Below, one piece after another: positions 10,965 to 24,973 of a DNA stretch of 64,000 nt. Source of the DNA: Zygnema cylindricum (taxonomy: Eukaryota; Streptophyta; Zygnematophyceae; Zygnematales; Zygnemataceae); the NCBI GenBank assembly GCA_037447655.1, contig JBBHKE010000221.1, positions 10,072-74,071 of the forward strand, read 5' to 3'. The translations under genes and the position numbers were made by a program. Position 1 is the stretch's first letter. Every line of letters begins with the position of its first letter. The notes beneath the pieces were generated by a model. The model searched no databases and had not been told where the DNA came from. It saw only the letters and a list, made by a program, of their open reading frames with translations.

Positions 10965-13264
10965 ATGCCTATTGGAGGTGCGTCGAGTCCTGAGAGAATA
11001 TTAGAGTCGGTTGAAAATGATAATGGTAAGAAAAGTATATTTTTGAGGTCTTTGTCAAAACGATCATTAAGAGGTTTAAACGGTGAAGGGGGTTTAAACG
11101 GTCAAAGGGACGATCGAGGCTGGACCCCCCTGCTTGTCGCCTGCAAGTCTGGGGATGTAAAAGAGGTAAGTTTTCTAAGGTCCTTATTTTATTTTCTCGG
11201 AAAAATGAAGGGAAAAATTAAAATTTTAAGGGAAACGCATAAAAAAGGAAGGGAAGGAAATAAAAATTGAAGGGGAACAAGTAGGAAATGCTAGGAAAAA
11301 ACAAAAAAATGAAGGTAGAGAAATTTAAAATGAAGATTAGATTTGGGTAATTGGACATAGATTTGTCGTTTCCTCACTTTCGTTAAGATCCGTACTGTGG
11401 ACATTCTATTTATTTTTTATTTATGTATTTGATGTCTAAATTTTACCTTATGTTTCACGATTTGACGACCTAAAGTCCTGAAATATTATTTTCTTTCTAA
11501 AAAAGGTATACCTTTGTCCATTTCATCCTTTTTCTTTCTTTCTACATTTACTTCATTATTCGTACAAATGGTTTAATTTTGGGATTCGTAAAACATGGTC
11601 ATTTTGTCTCCAACAACATGGATCATTCCCGAAAGAATTCAAAATTTGACTCATAAACTTTGTGATATGCATGAATCTATGTGGAAATTGGCATCCAATG
11701 GGACCAAAGGGTTTTTTTCAGGCTTTTTTCTAAAGATGACATAAAAGGCATCACAACATGTAGAATCCATAGTATCAATATATGAAAAGTTATGGAAACA
11801 TTATAGGTGGTTAGACCATATTATGCAACCATTAAACATTAAATTTAAACACCAGAATTTTGCCATTAGTATGCACATAAATCGAGCCACATGCAATTAC
11901 ATTTTTGTACATTCTCACTATGGCATATCTATAACTATTTTTTTGAAATTTTATTGAACTATGACGACTTACGCCATTGACCGCCATGGCCATTTATTTA
12001 TTTTCTCTGTTTTAATTGTAAGAGTTTTTGTTTTTTATCCCCTGTCAAGTGCAAGGAGACTAATAAGACCGATTGCATGTTAATAATTATAATTTAGTTG
12101 CTGATATTTGTAGACTATTTCTGGCTGTTTATGCGATTATTGTTGTTAATGTAATCAATATTGTTATGAACACAACACCGACCATCGCTATGTTGAGGAG
12201 TTTTTAGTGTAAATACGGAATTAGAATCCATAGTACTAATTTAGTGTAGGGAGATGTGGCGTATTGTAGTCCGGTCCCTAAAATAATGTGATTAACGCTA
12301 TTTTTTGATCGTTTACCGAAATAGCTGCGACCGGCATAATGTTGTTAACAATAATAGCTGTGAATAGTGAATTTTATGGTCAAAAGACCAAGAAAAATGG
12401 GCTTGGAATTGATTTTTTCAATCCTAATAGTGGTTCCTTGTGTACAGGTCACTAGATTACTCGATAATGGAGCTGATGCCAATGAAGTTTCTCAAGGCCC
12501 TAAAGCTCCCGGAGTGACTCCTCTCCACCTTGCGGCCAGTGGAGGACACATTGAGGTGATGGACTTGCTTTTGGAACGAGGCGCTAACATCGAAGCGAAA
12601 ACAAAAGGAGCGTGCGGATGTACGTTAAAAAAACCAGTTGAAGTTGTTAAACTTTCATTTGGAGGTCATCTCTTTGCTTATAAGGAACAGTAAATATTTC
12701 CTAATGTTGGGCTTCTGTCCGGAAAACTTGTCCTGGTTTGGTGAGGGTTTGGCTTTGACTAACCAAACCAAACCTTACCTTAGAGGAAATTTTTCCAGGG
12801 TTTTTTTTTTGTTTCGTTCTTTCATGTTGTATAAATGGTAGTTTCTTCCCCCAGAAAAGATTCTGAAAGCCTCGGTTTTACGAAAGGTTGACCCATTTTT
12901 TCGTCTCCATTTTGCAAAAGTTTTCTGGAATGAGTTGAAAAAGGTTGTTGATTTGTGTGAGTTATCGTGGAGTTGAGTTTCGTTGTTTCTTCTGTTGTCT
13001 TTTGGTTTTGCATGAGATTTGAGTTGCTCATGTAGGCTGCATATGAAATTAATTGAAAACATTTTTTTTGAGGCAGGGACTCCACTTCATCATGCTGCGA
13101 AAGAGAAAAACCGGAAGGCAATTCGGTTTTTGTTGGAGTGTGGGGCATTTCTTTCGCCAGATATTTGCGACCCTCGTTTTAATCCCCCTCTTCACTATTG
13201 TCCTGGATTGGAGTATGCTTATAAATTCTCTCGAAGGATGGAAGCTTCACAAATAATGGCCTGA
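10965..13264 (+). CDS. PIA2: Phytochrome-interacting ankyrin-repeat protein 2-like (PIA2), complete, three exons
   Basis: Exons 10965-11165, 12448-12619 and 13077-13264 (TGA at 13262) join in phase to 186 residues. Introns are GT-AG (GAG|GTAAGT ... ACAG|GTC; GGAT|GTACGT ... GCAG|GGA). Three ankyrin repeats follow a 49-residue N-terminus: DRGWTPLLVACKSGDVKEV (about residue 51), GVTPLHLAASGGHIEVMDLL (about 87) and WTPLHHAAKEKNRKAIRFLL (about 125). The C-terminal signature RFNPPLHYCPGLEYAY matches the end of plant PIA1/PIA2, where it reads similarly. In Arabidopsis PIA2 binds phytochrome A and affects anthocyanin responses. That role is transferred here by similarity and not shown. The ATG is preceded closely by a T/G-rich tract. 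It is shorter at the C-terminus than some land-plant homologues. Confidence 0.9.
12176..12364. mobile_element. MITE G copy in PIA2-like intron 1
   Basis: Interior words agtgtaaatacggaattag, tttagtgtagggagatg and gtattgtagtccggtcc match the copy at 23474-23668. Ends contain atcgctat / aatagctgtg as inverted repeats. Confidence 0.65.
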
Positions 13265-15165
13265 AAGTGACACACGACGGGTTTTATTCATTACGGTTTA
13301 GTTTTTACGGTTTCATTTTTTGGCGATATCTAAATGTGTACAAGGGTTCTTTTGCTGGTTTTTCATCGGTTTTCTTTGTGCCTTGTCATTCCCGGCTTTT
13401 GGCAATAAACTCAATTCTTTTATTTCGTTATCAGTGTTACATTGGACGAGCTTCTCAGTCTGTATATTCATTGAGACCTATTTTTTAGAGATTTGTTTTT
13501 TTTGTAGTTGTCAGGCATATTATATCCTTGACGACTGCGTCCGGTGTGAAAGTTTTGTCCATTAGATCAAGATTTGCCCCAATGGAAAATTGCAAATTTT
13601 GATGCTTTTGCCTCGGAAGTATTTTGTAAAAGTAATGTGGTTATTTGTTGGGTTTGTTACATACATGGCCGAGGTATTTTGCAAATAGACTCTGTTTGTT
13701 CACTGCTGAGGCAAGGATCATTTTTGCTATATCCATTTTTATTTATTTATTTTTTTAACATGATATGATACTGGGTTAAAAAAAACTGATTCAGTTTGAT
13801 TGCATCCAGGTGAATTCATTTGCCTGGTTTTGTGTTGAATTGGTGCCCTATCGGAACTTTGGCAATGCTTTTGATTTTGTTTCCATATACTCAGATGGTT
13901 TACTATCTCACATTTTAAACAAACCTGGTTGCTTCTTGCTACATAACTGCACCGGTAATCTATGGGTGGTAACATAGTTTATAGGAAAATGCAACCTTTT
14001 TATTGCAACTTTGACGGGAGGCTTGGTGAAAATTACCTCCTAAAAGAGAACTTGATGAGAGACATTTGTCAAGTTGCTGGTTTTTTTCTTGCGACGACTT
14101 GTTAACTTTAAGTTAATAAAAGGCACGCACTCTTAGGGTTGCACAACTGAGTGGGTTGTTCTATTTTCGGAGGTTATGTAATCTTCATCATCATTATGTC
14201 ACCTCATATAAATATACCTTTTGGAAGTGCGAAAACTAGCGCTCTTTCGCATCTGTTTGTGATGGGGATTTTGTGTTTACTTGCTTTCAGTTTATTGCCT
14301 GTAAGAGTATATTACATTAATAGTAATGGTAGATACATGGTCCATTGAGTGTTGGGTATTGTTAAAACATTTTCATGACATGTATATCTCTGTTTGTTGA
14401 GTGCGATTGTTCATACAAGCATAAACCGAGATGACGAGCAAACTGTTCATCCTTTTTTTTTAACGGTAGTGAAGATGGTTGTCAATTATATCAGTTTCTG
14501 GTTGATGTTTGGATGATCGTTCAAACTTGAACGGAATTGATCTTGTTGACAAAATTAAATTGAATGTCACAATCAACTGTTCTATTCCTTTTTTTTTCAA
14601 TTTTGATTTCCTGTCGGGCCTTTCTTTGGCACAATTCCTAATTTTTGTGGAGGGCTTATGAAATATCATGTGCAATGTATGTATCACTATGTATCACCTG
14701 TAATGCAAAACGGAACGAGACTTTAGCAAAACCTATGCTGTATATAATCTTGTGCCCTTTCGGAGATGCGGCACATATTTTCCCCAAAACATTCATGGAA
14801 AGCGTCTCTATGGTATAAATTGATTTTTATGTACATCAAGGCCTGATATTATCCTTTACGGCAATATTTTGCCTACTGATGCTTTAAAAACTGTATCGAC
14901 TTGGCTACTAAACTGAGTAAGGCTATAGTTTCCTAAACTTTTATCTACCTTTTCAGTTGTCCAGAATCCGAATACCATTTTCTCCCCACAAAAATAATTG
15001 CTTCTATATGGGCCTACACCATACAGCTCAAGGTACACACATAAAGAAGTCTCTTCCCACTCTCTTTCATTTTCATGAATTAACCCATTTCCAAACCTAC
15101 TCACCGTGTTGACTTTCAAACCTTTCAAACTCACGACTGTACCAACAGTTCGAGAAAGTCATACA
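13265..15165. other. Intergenic AT-rich DNA, mostly unassigned
   Basis: No supported gene. A copy of the LINE 3' hairpin signature (actcagatggtttactatc) lies at 13893-13911, so a short 5'-truncated LINE tail is likely at about 13720-13925. A 92-codon minus-strand frame at 14856-15134 has no recognised similarity. Confidence 0.45.
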
Positions 15166-15949
15166 TGATAAATTAAAAAGCACGATGGTAAACCATCTGA
15201 GTCCGGGGGTACAAAAGGGGTGGCATGGCCAAAACTGAAAAACTACAAGTAGGGCAATAATAAACAAAGAAAGAAACGTGAACACAAAAATGGCAAGTAG
15301 AATAAAAGCACCCAAACTCGAAATGAAAAGCACGGCAACTCACTAAACCAAAACTACAACCCCAACCCCAACTCAATTAAATATCTACGAAAAGCAACCC
15401 CGTAAGTCCCCCTAGCCCGGGGGAGCACGTTGAGGGAGTTCCGGAACACGTCGACGATCCACACCGCAATAGTCGATCGAAGGAGAATAGAAGCCTGCAC
15501 TCGCTGTAAAGCCACAGATAGCCGTTGACGATAAAAAGAAGTAAGGACCGAAGGAGGAGGGCCCCCAAGTCCTTGTCGCTCGAAAGCACGTCGAGCACAA
15601 GTACGGAGAAACTCGTCCAACGCAACACCAAAAAACCAAAGATCTCGACAGCCATCGGAATAAAGTCATCCATAGGGTCTTGGTGGGCATAATCACGCTC
15701 CTTCGCCTTAGCGTCATCACGAGCCGCCACCCCAACATGTCGAGCCGCCCGACCAACAACTGTAGCCGAAGTAGGGTTCACCAAAACAATATCACCAAAA
15801 ATGCGACGCGCACCATCAAGCAAAACAACATCGATCCGACGCGAGGGAATAATATGACAAACCTCCCTATGCAGACTAAAACAACCAAAGTCCACTATTA
15901 GCAACACCAGAAGGAAGACTGCCTCCGATACGGGGGACCGGGGAGTCAA
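15166..15949 (-). pseudogene. LINE fragment: C-terminal nuclease part plus 3' hairpin
   Basis: Minus-strand frames give EVCHIIPSRRIDVVLLDGARR, then GDIVLVNPTSATVVGRAARH and AARDDAKAKERDYAHQDPMDD. These match the C-terminal half of the LINE protein at 42380-44041 block by block. Frames are broken near 15640. The 3' hairpin with AATAAA-like sequence (gatggtttaccatcg in sense) is at 15173-15215, about 140 bp beyond the frame, as in the 42 kb copy. Confidence 0.8.
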
Positions 15950-15999
15950 TTTTTGCGAGCTTATTTGTGTCCCCTCACATATTGTCCAGATCGCCCCTT

Positions 16000-17630
16000 T
16001 CGTGCGAGCTTTCTACTCTCTGGCCAAAAATCTCCCTTTTCGGCTGATAGTGTCTCGGTTTCTCTTTCCAAATAAGACTGACAGTCAGTCCTCTCTACCT
16101 TGCCTATCCTTTTTGTTTCTTCCCCGGACATGTAGTTTTTCAGTTTTTGCCATGCTACTTCCTCTTGTTCCCATGGACTCAGATGGTTTACCATCGTGCT
16201 TTTTAATAAAGTCAACCATTTTTTTTTTAGGGACCTTTGCTTGCCCTTGCTCACCCGATGGGCTTTTGCTTCCACTTCCCCTTCTTGCCTCTTCCCCTCG
16301 ATGGTGGACGACACACGCGCCACCGGCCTTTAAGTTGTTCCAACGCACAACTTTTTCAAATTTCGCATGGCCGAATAAAAACTTTATGTTCAACTATCCA
16401 TGTGTGTTGCCGGTTCCCCTTCTTATCTCCCTTCTTAACTTCTGAAGAGGTCGTCGCCTCGCTCGATCTAAGCTTCTCGAGACGCTCCCCGCTCACTTTA
16501 CACACGTCCAATTTCTTTCCTGCGAGGCCATGGTCTGGAGCCGAGCTAGTGGCTGCACCCATCCTATGCACTCTTCCCTTCACGCCTTCTCAATTCACCT
16601 CTGCCCTCGAGTTTCGGCTTGGCCTCCCTCATCCGCCTTTGCTCGACCCTCTCGTTTGCTTCCGCACCTGTGTTCTCGAGCCCGATGGTGTCCATTTTCT
16701 CCCTTATTCCCATGAGGGGGAGCTGATTCAGACACACAACACTGTTCGCGCCAGTTTTGCGACTAACTCTTCTGCGGGGGATTTTTCTGTTCACTGTGAG
16801 GTTTTCACATATTGTTCATTCGCAGCTTTCGAGACTCTCTTGCTCAATGGTACTTTGTCAAAATTTTGGTGACCTTGGTTCAAAGAACTCTGGCTTCTGT
16901 ATACGGACTTTATTAAAAAGCGCGATGGTAAACCATCTTCTCATGATGCTCAGTCTGAAGGGCGGCCGCATAGCGATGGTCCGAGGAAGGAGCGTGATTA
17001 GGCGCGTCGTGACGCTATGGATGACATCATTTCGATGGCGGTCGAGATTTCGGTTGATGGACCAACATGGACGTTGCTTCTATCAACTTTTCCATACTAG
17101 TGGTCAGCGGTCCTTTGAGAGGGAGGGGTGCTGAATGGGAGGGAGGAGGGCAAGGGGAGGAAGGGGGAAAGAGAAAAACGGAGGGGCAGCGAGGGGGGAG
17201 GGAAATATTGAAACCGCTCCACAGTTCAAACTTCATGACTTTTTACTAATTTTTTTCACTAACATTTGGTTCTACAGCGTGTGTATGCCTCCAATCTTCA
17301 CCACTACCCTATTGCAGCTATGGATCGCCTACTTGTTCCAGACCTCCTACATCATTCTCCCCCAAGCTTAGGGGATTAACAAAACCCGGTTCTCATTGGT
17401 TTTAAACTTTTATGGATTGTTTGGAGTATGTCTTATTATGGTGTTCTTTCTGATGGTTGAAAACGTGTTAACTTTTTCATATACTTTGCTGGATTGGACT
17501 CCCTGGTATTCATCCCTTTTCAGCTGTTTGACTTTTACATTAGGTTTGCTTGTGGTTTCTTTCGAGCTGTTTCCTTTGTGCCCATACACTAAGATGGTTT
17601 TCCATTGCGCTTTTTTTAAAAAAACTCCTT
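16000..17630 (+). pseudogene. Overlapping LINE fragments, mainly plus strand
   Basis: A LINE 3' end with hairpin (cccatggactcagatggttt ... aataaagtc) lies at 16171-16217. From about 16300 to 17100 a second, broken copy reads FTPSQFTSALEFRLGLPHPP, then EPDGVHFLPYSHEGEL and RRDAMDDIISMAVEI, matching the Zn-knuckle and nuclease regions of the copy at 42 kb. Its presumed 3' hairpin is at 17593-17628. A minus-oriented hairpin (16908-16938) interrupts it, suggesting a tiny insertion of another LINE tail. A short purine-rich patch is at 17130-17210. Confidence 0.7.
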
Positions 17631-17945
17631 TTACCCCCTCGTTATCTTCTAAGTACTGTAGGAAATAACTAAAATATTATGATACACTAGCTAGATTTAT
17701 CAATCAAATTCAGCCACTTTTTGACAGAAATAACTATTTACAAAACCAGGTTCCAAGTCAAAACTATCGGTTACAACTTTGATAGGAAAATTAGGGTTTA
17801 AACTTCGACATCTAATATAAACCCAATACATGCTTAACCACCATGATGACCAGCATCCATTACCAAAAATACACAATAACAACACGATTCAGAACAAGAA
17901 TTAAGAGGTTAAAAGTCATTTGATTTTCAGCATCATTTCCCAACA

Positions 17946-18172
17946 TGGTACACCATGTATCGCTATTGATGTTGATGTTTTTATCACCATTTAACATCAT
18001 CTTCCACGCTCACTTGCCTGATTTCCATTTCAAGACCGCCAGTCGGAAGGTAGAAATCTCACCTTTCCATCGCTGTTGTTGGATTAATACGCGGCAAGAG
18101 TGCAAGGAAAAAAATGGGTATAAAGGCTGAAAAAAGCATCAACACTGATAGCGATAGTGTAGAAATTGTAGA
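17946..18172. mobile_element. Diverged MITE A copy
   Basis: The left end tacaccatgtatcgctatt and right end aacactgatagcgatagtgta form inverted repeats. The interior keeps recognisable but weak copies of the MITE A arms. It lies just downstream of CYP51. Confidence 0.65.
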
Positions 18173-18419
18173 CAATCAATACAAACCGAGTTTAAAACAA
18201 TGAATGAATACCCTGTTAATCGCCTCTAATCTTGTACTGCACCCACGCAATTTGCAACTATGACACGAGTACAAGTCATCGGAGAAAAAAAAGGGAAAAC
18301 TAAAAGTATTTTTTCCGATCAAAAGGATTTGGCTTTCTGCTAAGAAAGCAAAGAAAGCGACATATGAACAGAGTGGATTGACCTACCATCTATGTTATTC
18401 CCTCACAAACGAGAAATTA

Positions 18420-18519
18420 AGAGAAATAAAAGAGAGGAAGAGAAATAGAGAGAGAAAGAAAGAGAGAAAGAAAAGTCGAAGAAAGGGAAAAAAGAGAAAG
18501 ATATGAAAGAGAAAGACAA

Positions 18520-18568
<49 letters not shown>

Positions 18569-18590
18569 GAGATGTGGGGGAGAGAGATGA
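18420..18590. repeat. GA/GAAA-rich microsatellite
   Basis: Purine-only run on the plus strand, including about 40 bp of pure GA at 18521-18566. Confidence 0.9.
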
Positions 18591-18731
18591 GCGCTCTTGG
18601 CTACAAAATATGATCCTATCCAAAACCTGTTTGCTAAAATCCCTCCACACAAACTATTGACCTACGAGACTTTTCATTCATGGGCAAATTGCCTTAATTT
18701 CAAAAAAAAAAAAAAAACCGAATAGAAGTCT

Positions 18732-21700
18732 CTAAGAAATATTTTTCCTTTTGTATCGAACCATGACTTTTCCCTTGGGACCCACCACAAGTGATGTGTA
18801 GTCCGGTACCGGAAATGGCGATAAAAGCTCAAACTCAAACTCTCTCAAAAGAATGCTCCATATTGTCTTGAGCTGTAAACCACCCAGAAAGACCATCCAA
18901 GAATTGATGAGTATCTAAAATAACACTTAAAAACCCTTAAAAAAACCTGAAAAACCTCTGAAAAAACCCCTCAATTCATGGGCATGACTCACCAACAAAT
19001 TGAGAATGACAACATATTGCCATTTTGTTAATCAGAGTAAAGCCATTTCAAATGTTCCTCACCAACCTCTTTAGGTCTACCAGACTGATGCTTTTCACTG
19101 TAAACATATTTAAAATGACAGCTTTCATTACTTTCAAACTTGTTTTCCTTTGAGTTTCCCATTTCAGAAAAAAAATTGATCACATAATCTCACTGCAACA
19201 GTCAAAAACACGTTTCTCCATCATTGACCAAATTCACGATCCAAAATGAAAGCTAGAGTCAGGCAAAAATCCGTTTAATATAGAAAACACCGAAACCATT
19301 TTGCTGTACAAGACATGCAATTGAGAAATGTAGTCCCTTTAAAGTCTTGTCACACATAGACAACAAAAGTTAACAGACAACCACCTCGTTGCCTCTACTG
19401 GTTTATGTTTTTTTTTTTCTCCTCCAAGACAAATTGTGACCTAAGCATGTGTCTCCCCTTTATATTCACATAACGTACTCCCTTTTTACCTTTTTTATAC
19501 CCCTTTCATACCTGCATATATCCGAAAGACTCTCCCATACAGCCATGGCGACCCCCTCCAAAAGCAAGATAGGAAAAGGGCAAAAACTTATCCTCCTCCC
19601 GGCCAGGTGCAAATCGATCCGGATCGAACTCGTCCGGATTTTTATATATGTACGGCAACCTACAGGAGATAAGAGAGAGAGGGAGAGGGAGAGCGAGATG
19701 GAGAGACAGGAGAGAGTGAGAGCGAGGTGATCCAAGGAAACTTTATTAAATCCCTAGATTAACTTTCACCATGCAAAGCTCCTTAATAATTTTAGTTGCT
19801 TTCATCAATACTTCAAAATCACGTCAAACGAAAGACCTCTAAGACAAAAACAAGGGTACAGATACCCATAGAGACCAGAGCAGCTAAACCGGCGACAGCA
19901 ACAACAACAAAAAAAATATAACAATGCGTAAATTTTAAGTGAGATGTCATGAGATGAAACGAGATGAAACTGATTTTCATCCATGGTTTGGTTTTCTTGA
20001 CAGAGGTCTGTAGACAAACCTGTTATGGTAAGCTGGGCAAGTCGCAACTATGTCCTTTTTCGCAACAGTGTACTCTTTTCCATCATTGGATTTAACACTG
20101 CAAAAATGCCTCAATAACCACAGCAAGCATTTAGTCAATTGTGATAATAAACAATACAGCTTGTTAGGAATAATTATGCATCCCATTTTCTCTTCACCAA
20201 AATGCTATTTGTCACGCTTTATTATTGGAGGACTTAAAAATGGTCAAGTAGTGCTTGTAGCAATCAAACAGACTGATGCCAAATGGTCAAACTTGGGAAA
20301 CATACTGAGAACAAAACGACTATCACCAATCTAACGAGGACTATGCTTCAGTGCATTTGAATACAATTTCGCAAATAACGATTTTTTCTCATGCTACAAA
20401 TCTAGCTGGAATCTGTTTAAAATCTTCCAACGTCAACGAATCGACAATTCCTTATGACCCAAGATGAAACCCCAAAAAACATAAACCTCCAAAATAACTT
20501 ACGTGAAGGGGGCGTTGTTGTAACGAAGTAGCATAATAAGTGGTGGGTGTAACCGCAAGGTCTCCTTGATAAATCGATGAAGGCAGTCCAATTCACTCAG
20601 CACGTCATAGTTTAGCAAATCCTTGTGTTTTTGCATTATCTCTTTTTGCTCTTCCACAACAGCAGAAGCGAATGTCTTCCTCCTGCCAGAGTGTTACAAA
20701 AGATAGTGAATACAAATGAAAACGAAGAAACATAATATCAAACAAGACACCGAAAGTTGACAATTGAAAAAAAAGGTCAAACCCTCATATCCCTTTACAT
20801 TGGAAGTAACGGATGGAAAACAAAAGACATAACAACAGATGAAACATACGACAGCAGGCTTTTGAAAGAAAACTTGTCCATCAAAACATCAAAGACAATC
20901 GGGTTCAAGCACAAATAAGTGTTTTGGACGTGGAGAGGCCGAAAGAGCTGGCAGCGCTTGCTGGGGCAACTTTCTAAAGTCTTTTGACTTCGCTTAAAAG
21001 CTAAATTTTTCCATTTAGCGGGGTGAAGTTTGAAAGATGCGATGGGAATTATCTTTGTGATTTAGAAGTTTCAGTACCATGTGCCTAGCTGAAATGTCTT
21101 TGATTTCTGCAAGGACAGGACATGCAGAAATAGCTAGAAACCGTTCTCTTTGACTATTTGATGCGGGCATTTCTGAACTTGGAAAGCCTCTATTAACCCA
21201 ACCCGTCACATCTTGTACAGGTTGTCCACTGACACTCATCGCTGGAAACAATTCAGTTTTAGGTGTTAAAGGCATCATTTCAAATTGCAGCGAGATAGTA
21301 GCTACCAACAGATATAGTTCGCTGCAAGACAAGATCTTTTCACTTACTGGCTAGCCAAATATAATGTCTTGTTTGTGAAATAATGGTCCCAATGGAACAT
21401 ACTTAGCTTCAAACCTTGGACTTCACCGGATGATGTCATAGAAAAATCCTTTCAGCAATAGGTCTATGTGGAAACATGTTTTTGCTGGGAACCTTCATCT
21501 GTAAGCAGCAGCCTTAATGACTGTAGTGTTTTCAAGTTCTATGCACTAATCTTTTAGTAAATCTTTGTTCACTTGCTTTGACTGCTGTACATGTTTGCTT
21601 CAGCCTTTTGAGAGATAAAAGCTTGAAGACACTTTTGGGAGTTACACTGGTAAAGAGCTGAAACACCTCTGCTTGACCTAGTTGTGAATGGTAATGTGAA

Positions 21701-24700
21701 GTATGATTTGCAGGCCATCATCGCTCATATGGAGACACATCTACGAGACTTATCCCTATTGTCTTCTGCCTGAAAGCTGGTGAAAGCTAGCCAGCCAAAG
21801 TCCTGATTTAATTTGTCTGGCTATATTTTGCAGGCTAATACTTGTGAAAACTGAAATTACTTTTCACAATTGAAATTTTCTGTGCCAGAGTTGGAATCGG
21901 GTAAACGGTTTTAACAACAGTTACTCCGTCACAGCTTTTTTTGGCCGAAAATCATAAAATAATGTTAATTACACTTTTTAAGAAAGGGGGCTACAATCCG
22001 CCAAGTCTCCCTACACTTAGTATGGTAATTTCGCATTTACATTAATAAATCCTTTACTCCAACAGCGATGGGGAGTGTAGTATCCTCCTCTCTGCCTTTG
22101 CTGACTCCAGGGAGAAACTCACGTGATGAGATATGTTCCTATCCATGTAGCAGTGAGAGATGATGTATGCTGGCCACCAAACAAAGCTGCAATCAGCATT
22201 CCAGTCACTTCTCCCTCTGTTGTTTTCCGTCCAGTTGCTCTATATGTTGAGTCGATAAACACCTGCTTCCAAAAACACGAAAAGTCAATGAACACCAAAG
22301 CTTTAGAAGACAGCTCTTTCCAGTGAACACCAAGATGTTGCTTAAGCATGCCAGATCAACCTAAATCTCGATTGGTATGTCCAAACAGCAGATGATCGAA
22401 CAAGTTTGACATACCTGTAACATATCATTTTCTTGTGTTCCTGCAGCAATCCTCTTTTTTATGATCTGAGAAAATATTTTTCGAAGCTCTTCCCGGGCAA
22501 CATCCCTCCGTCTATGGGGTTTGATGGGCAGCCATGGAGCCACAACACTGCACAAAAACTTTTCAAACGACTGATTGAGAATGAATCTGCCATATCGACT
22601 ACACTGCCCGAAGCTATTAGAGTTAATAGCTCTAATACGAATGCCTGTTTTATAGACCCAAAATCATAAATTAATGTTAACAACGCAATTTGGTTAAATG
22701 GCTCATAATGAGGCAAGTGGTAACGCATAATTTAGTGTGGTTGACAATAAATCCGCTTTAATGTTAATAATTCACTAACGATAATAGCGATGTCAGGTGT
22801 AGCGCACATGACCAGGCTATAGGTTCAATTCATCACGAATCAGCAATATTGTGATCAATTGTAGTGCGAACATATATTCACACTATAAACACAGACTGGG
22901 ACAAGAAAAAGTCAGAGCATTTACAATTATCCTCAGATTTCCTATAAAGCCACTGAAAAGAATACGACAAGTTTCTTTTACATGATTTCTTCCTCAACAA
23001 TGAAGAAAACCCACAAATGTGCACAAAAAGAGGACAAGCGGAACCATGGAGGCAAGTACACTTCTATTTGTTTTCTTGAGACACGCATGTTCTTTACCTG
23101 ATGGGAATCATCCCTTCATCAAGCTCATGAAAGAGATAATGAACTCTTTCAAACATTTGCTCTCTCACTTCTTTTCCAAGAAGACACCTGCTTGCAGTCA
23201 AAATAATAAGATTTCCCATCTCTTCTTTCAGGTCTATTTCTCCTTCGTCGCCCCATTTAGAAAAGTAGTCCTGTTTCAATGTTTACATATACGACAACAT
23301 AACAAAAAAAATCAGCCAAGAAGCTTGAAAGTCTGAGAATATACGCTTTCACACTCCACTGATATATCATAAAACGATGTAAGGATTTTGAGGAGCTTCA
23401 CCATAAACTCCTGACATTCAAGATTGAAATAGCTTCTAATATTAAACGGCATCAATCAGTTGATGTCCAGTTCGCTGCCAATCGCTATTAGTGTAAAGGA
23501 ACATTAGTGTAAATGCGGAATTGGAATGTATTATACTCATTTAGTGTAGAGAGACAGGACGTATTGTAGTCCACTCCTTTAAATAGTGTTCTTAAAACTG
23601 TTTTATGATTTTCGGCCAAAAAAGTAACTGACGCATTAGTGTTATTAACACAAATAGAGATGGTCAGCTTGTCTTGAACTTAGAAACAAAATATAGAATG
23701 GAAAGACTTCAACCAACTTATGCGTTGTGCCGATTGTAAAACTGAAAAGAAAAAAAAACAATTCTTGACCAACTCATTCAATTGAAAAAAAGAGAGTGAA
23801 CAGCAAAAGGACATTCCAGTTACTTAATACATACATTGTCAGAATAACGAATAAAGAAAGGAGAGGCATTAAACAAACCAAAAAAAAAAAACAGATTTCA
23901 TATGACACCAAAAAAAGAAAATGACGTTCCAAATTTCATCTTTTCTAAAACTGCATAGAGTTCTGGAGTTTCACCCGTCACCTTAAAAAACATTTAACTG
24001 CCACTTCTAATTTATAGTTAATTTTCACCATAAAAATAGACCATAGAAATACCATAAAAATAGGTTTCCCATAACACTAAGCGTAGTTAAACCATAAAAA
24101 TAGCATTACCACAACTAATTTTACCATAATAACACAATATAAATAGGTTTACGATAAAAAACACCATTGTGATACCATAAGGATAGTTTTACTATAAAAA
24201 TACCATGGCAGTACACTGTAGAAATAAGTCTTCCATAAAAAAAACCATAGTAATAACACCATAAAAATAGCCTAACCATAAAGTAGTAATACCATAAAAA
24301 TAGGTTTTCCGTAAAATACCATGGTAGTGATACTATGAAAATAGGTGTAGCAAGGACCAAATTGTCGACTCCATGGCCTTCACTGCCCCTCGCTATTAGT
24401 GTTAAACATTTTCCGCGCACTAAAACATCTTTAACTCTATTTTCAACCAGTATTTTTTTTAGAGGCAAGCAACGAAAAGGTAACGATCTTGCCTTTCAGT
24501 TGCTCCATTAAAAAAAAAAAAACAACAGGCTGAAAATAAAGTTAAAGACGTTTTAGTGCCAAACAAATGTTTAACACCACTAGCAATGGGCAGCATACAG
24601 TACAACAAAGTTCCTTCAAAAGACTTCCTGAAAGACTAATTAAAATCTGAATATTCACATTTCTTATGCTTTTCCTCCGGAAAAAGAATGTGGCCGTTTA

Positions 24701-24889
24701 TTTACCTACAAGGAATTGGTATTTTATGCAGAACAAAACAAAACATTTAAGTTTGAGATCAACCAATCAAGAAAAAAACAAATCTTCTTTCTTTTCCTCA
24801 AAAACAAAAAATTGCATCAAGATTTTGTGTTTATCCACAGAGAGAGGGGAGAAGAGAGAGAATAAATTTTAATTTATCCAAAGAGAGAG

Positions 24890-24973
<84 letters not shown>

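Noticed and set aside
14856-15134. A 92-codon minus-strand frame as an exon
   Set aside because: Protein-like composition but no family match or clear splice sites; it is next to LINE debris.
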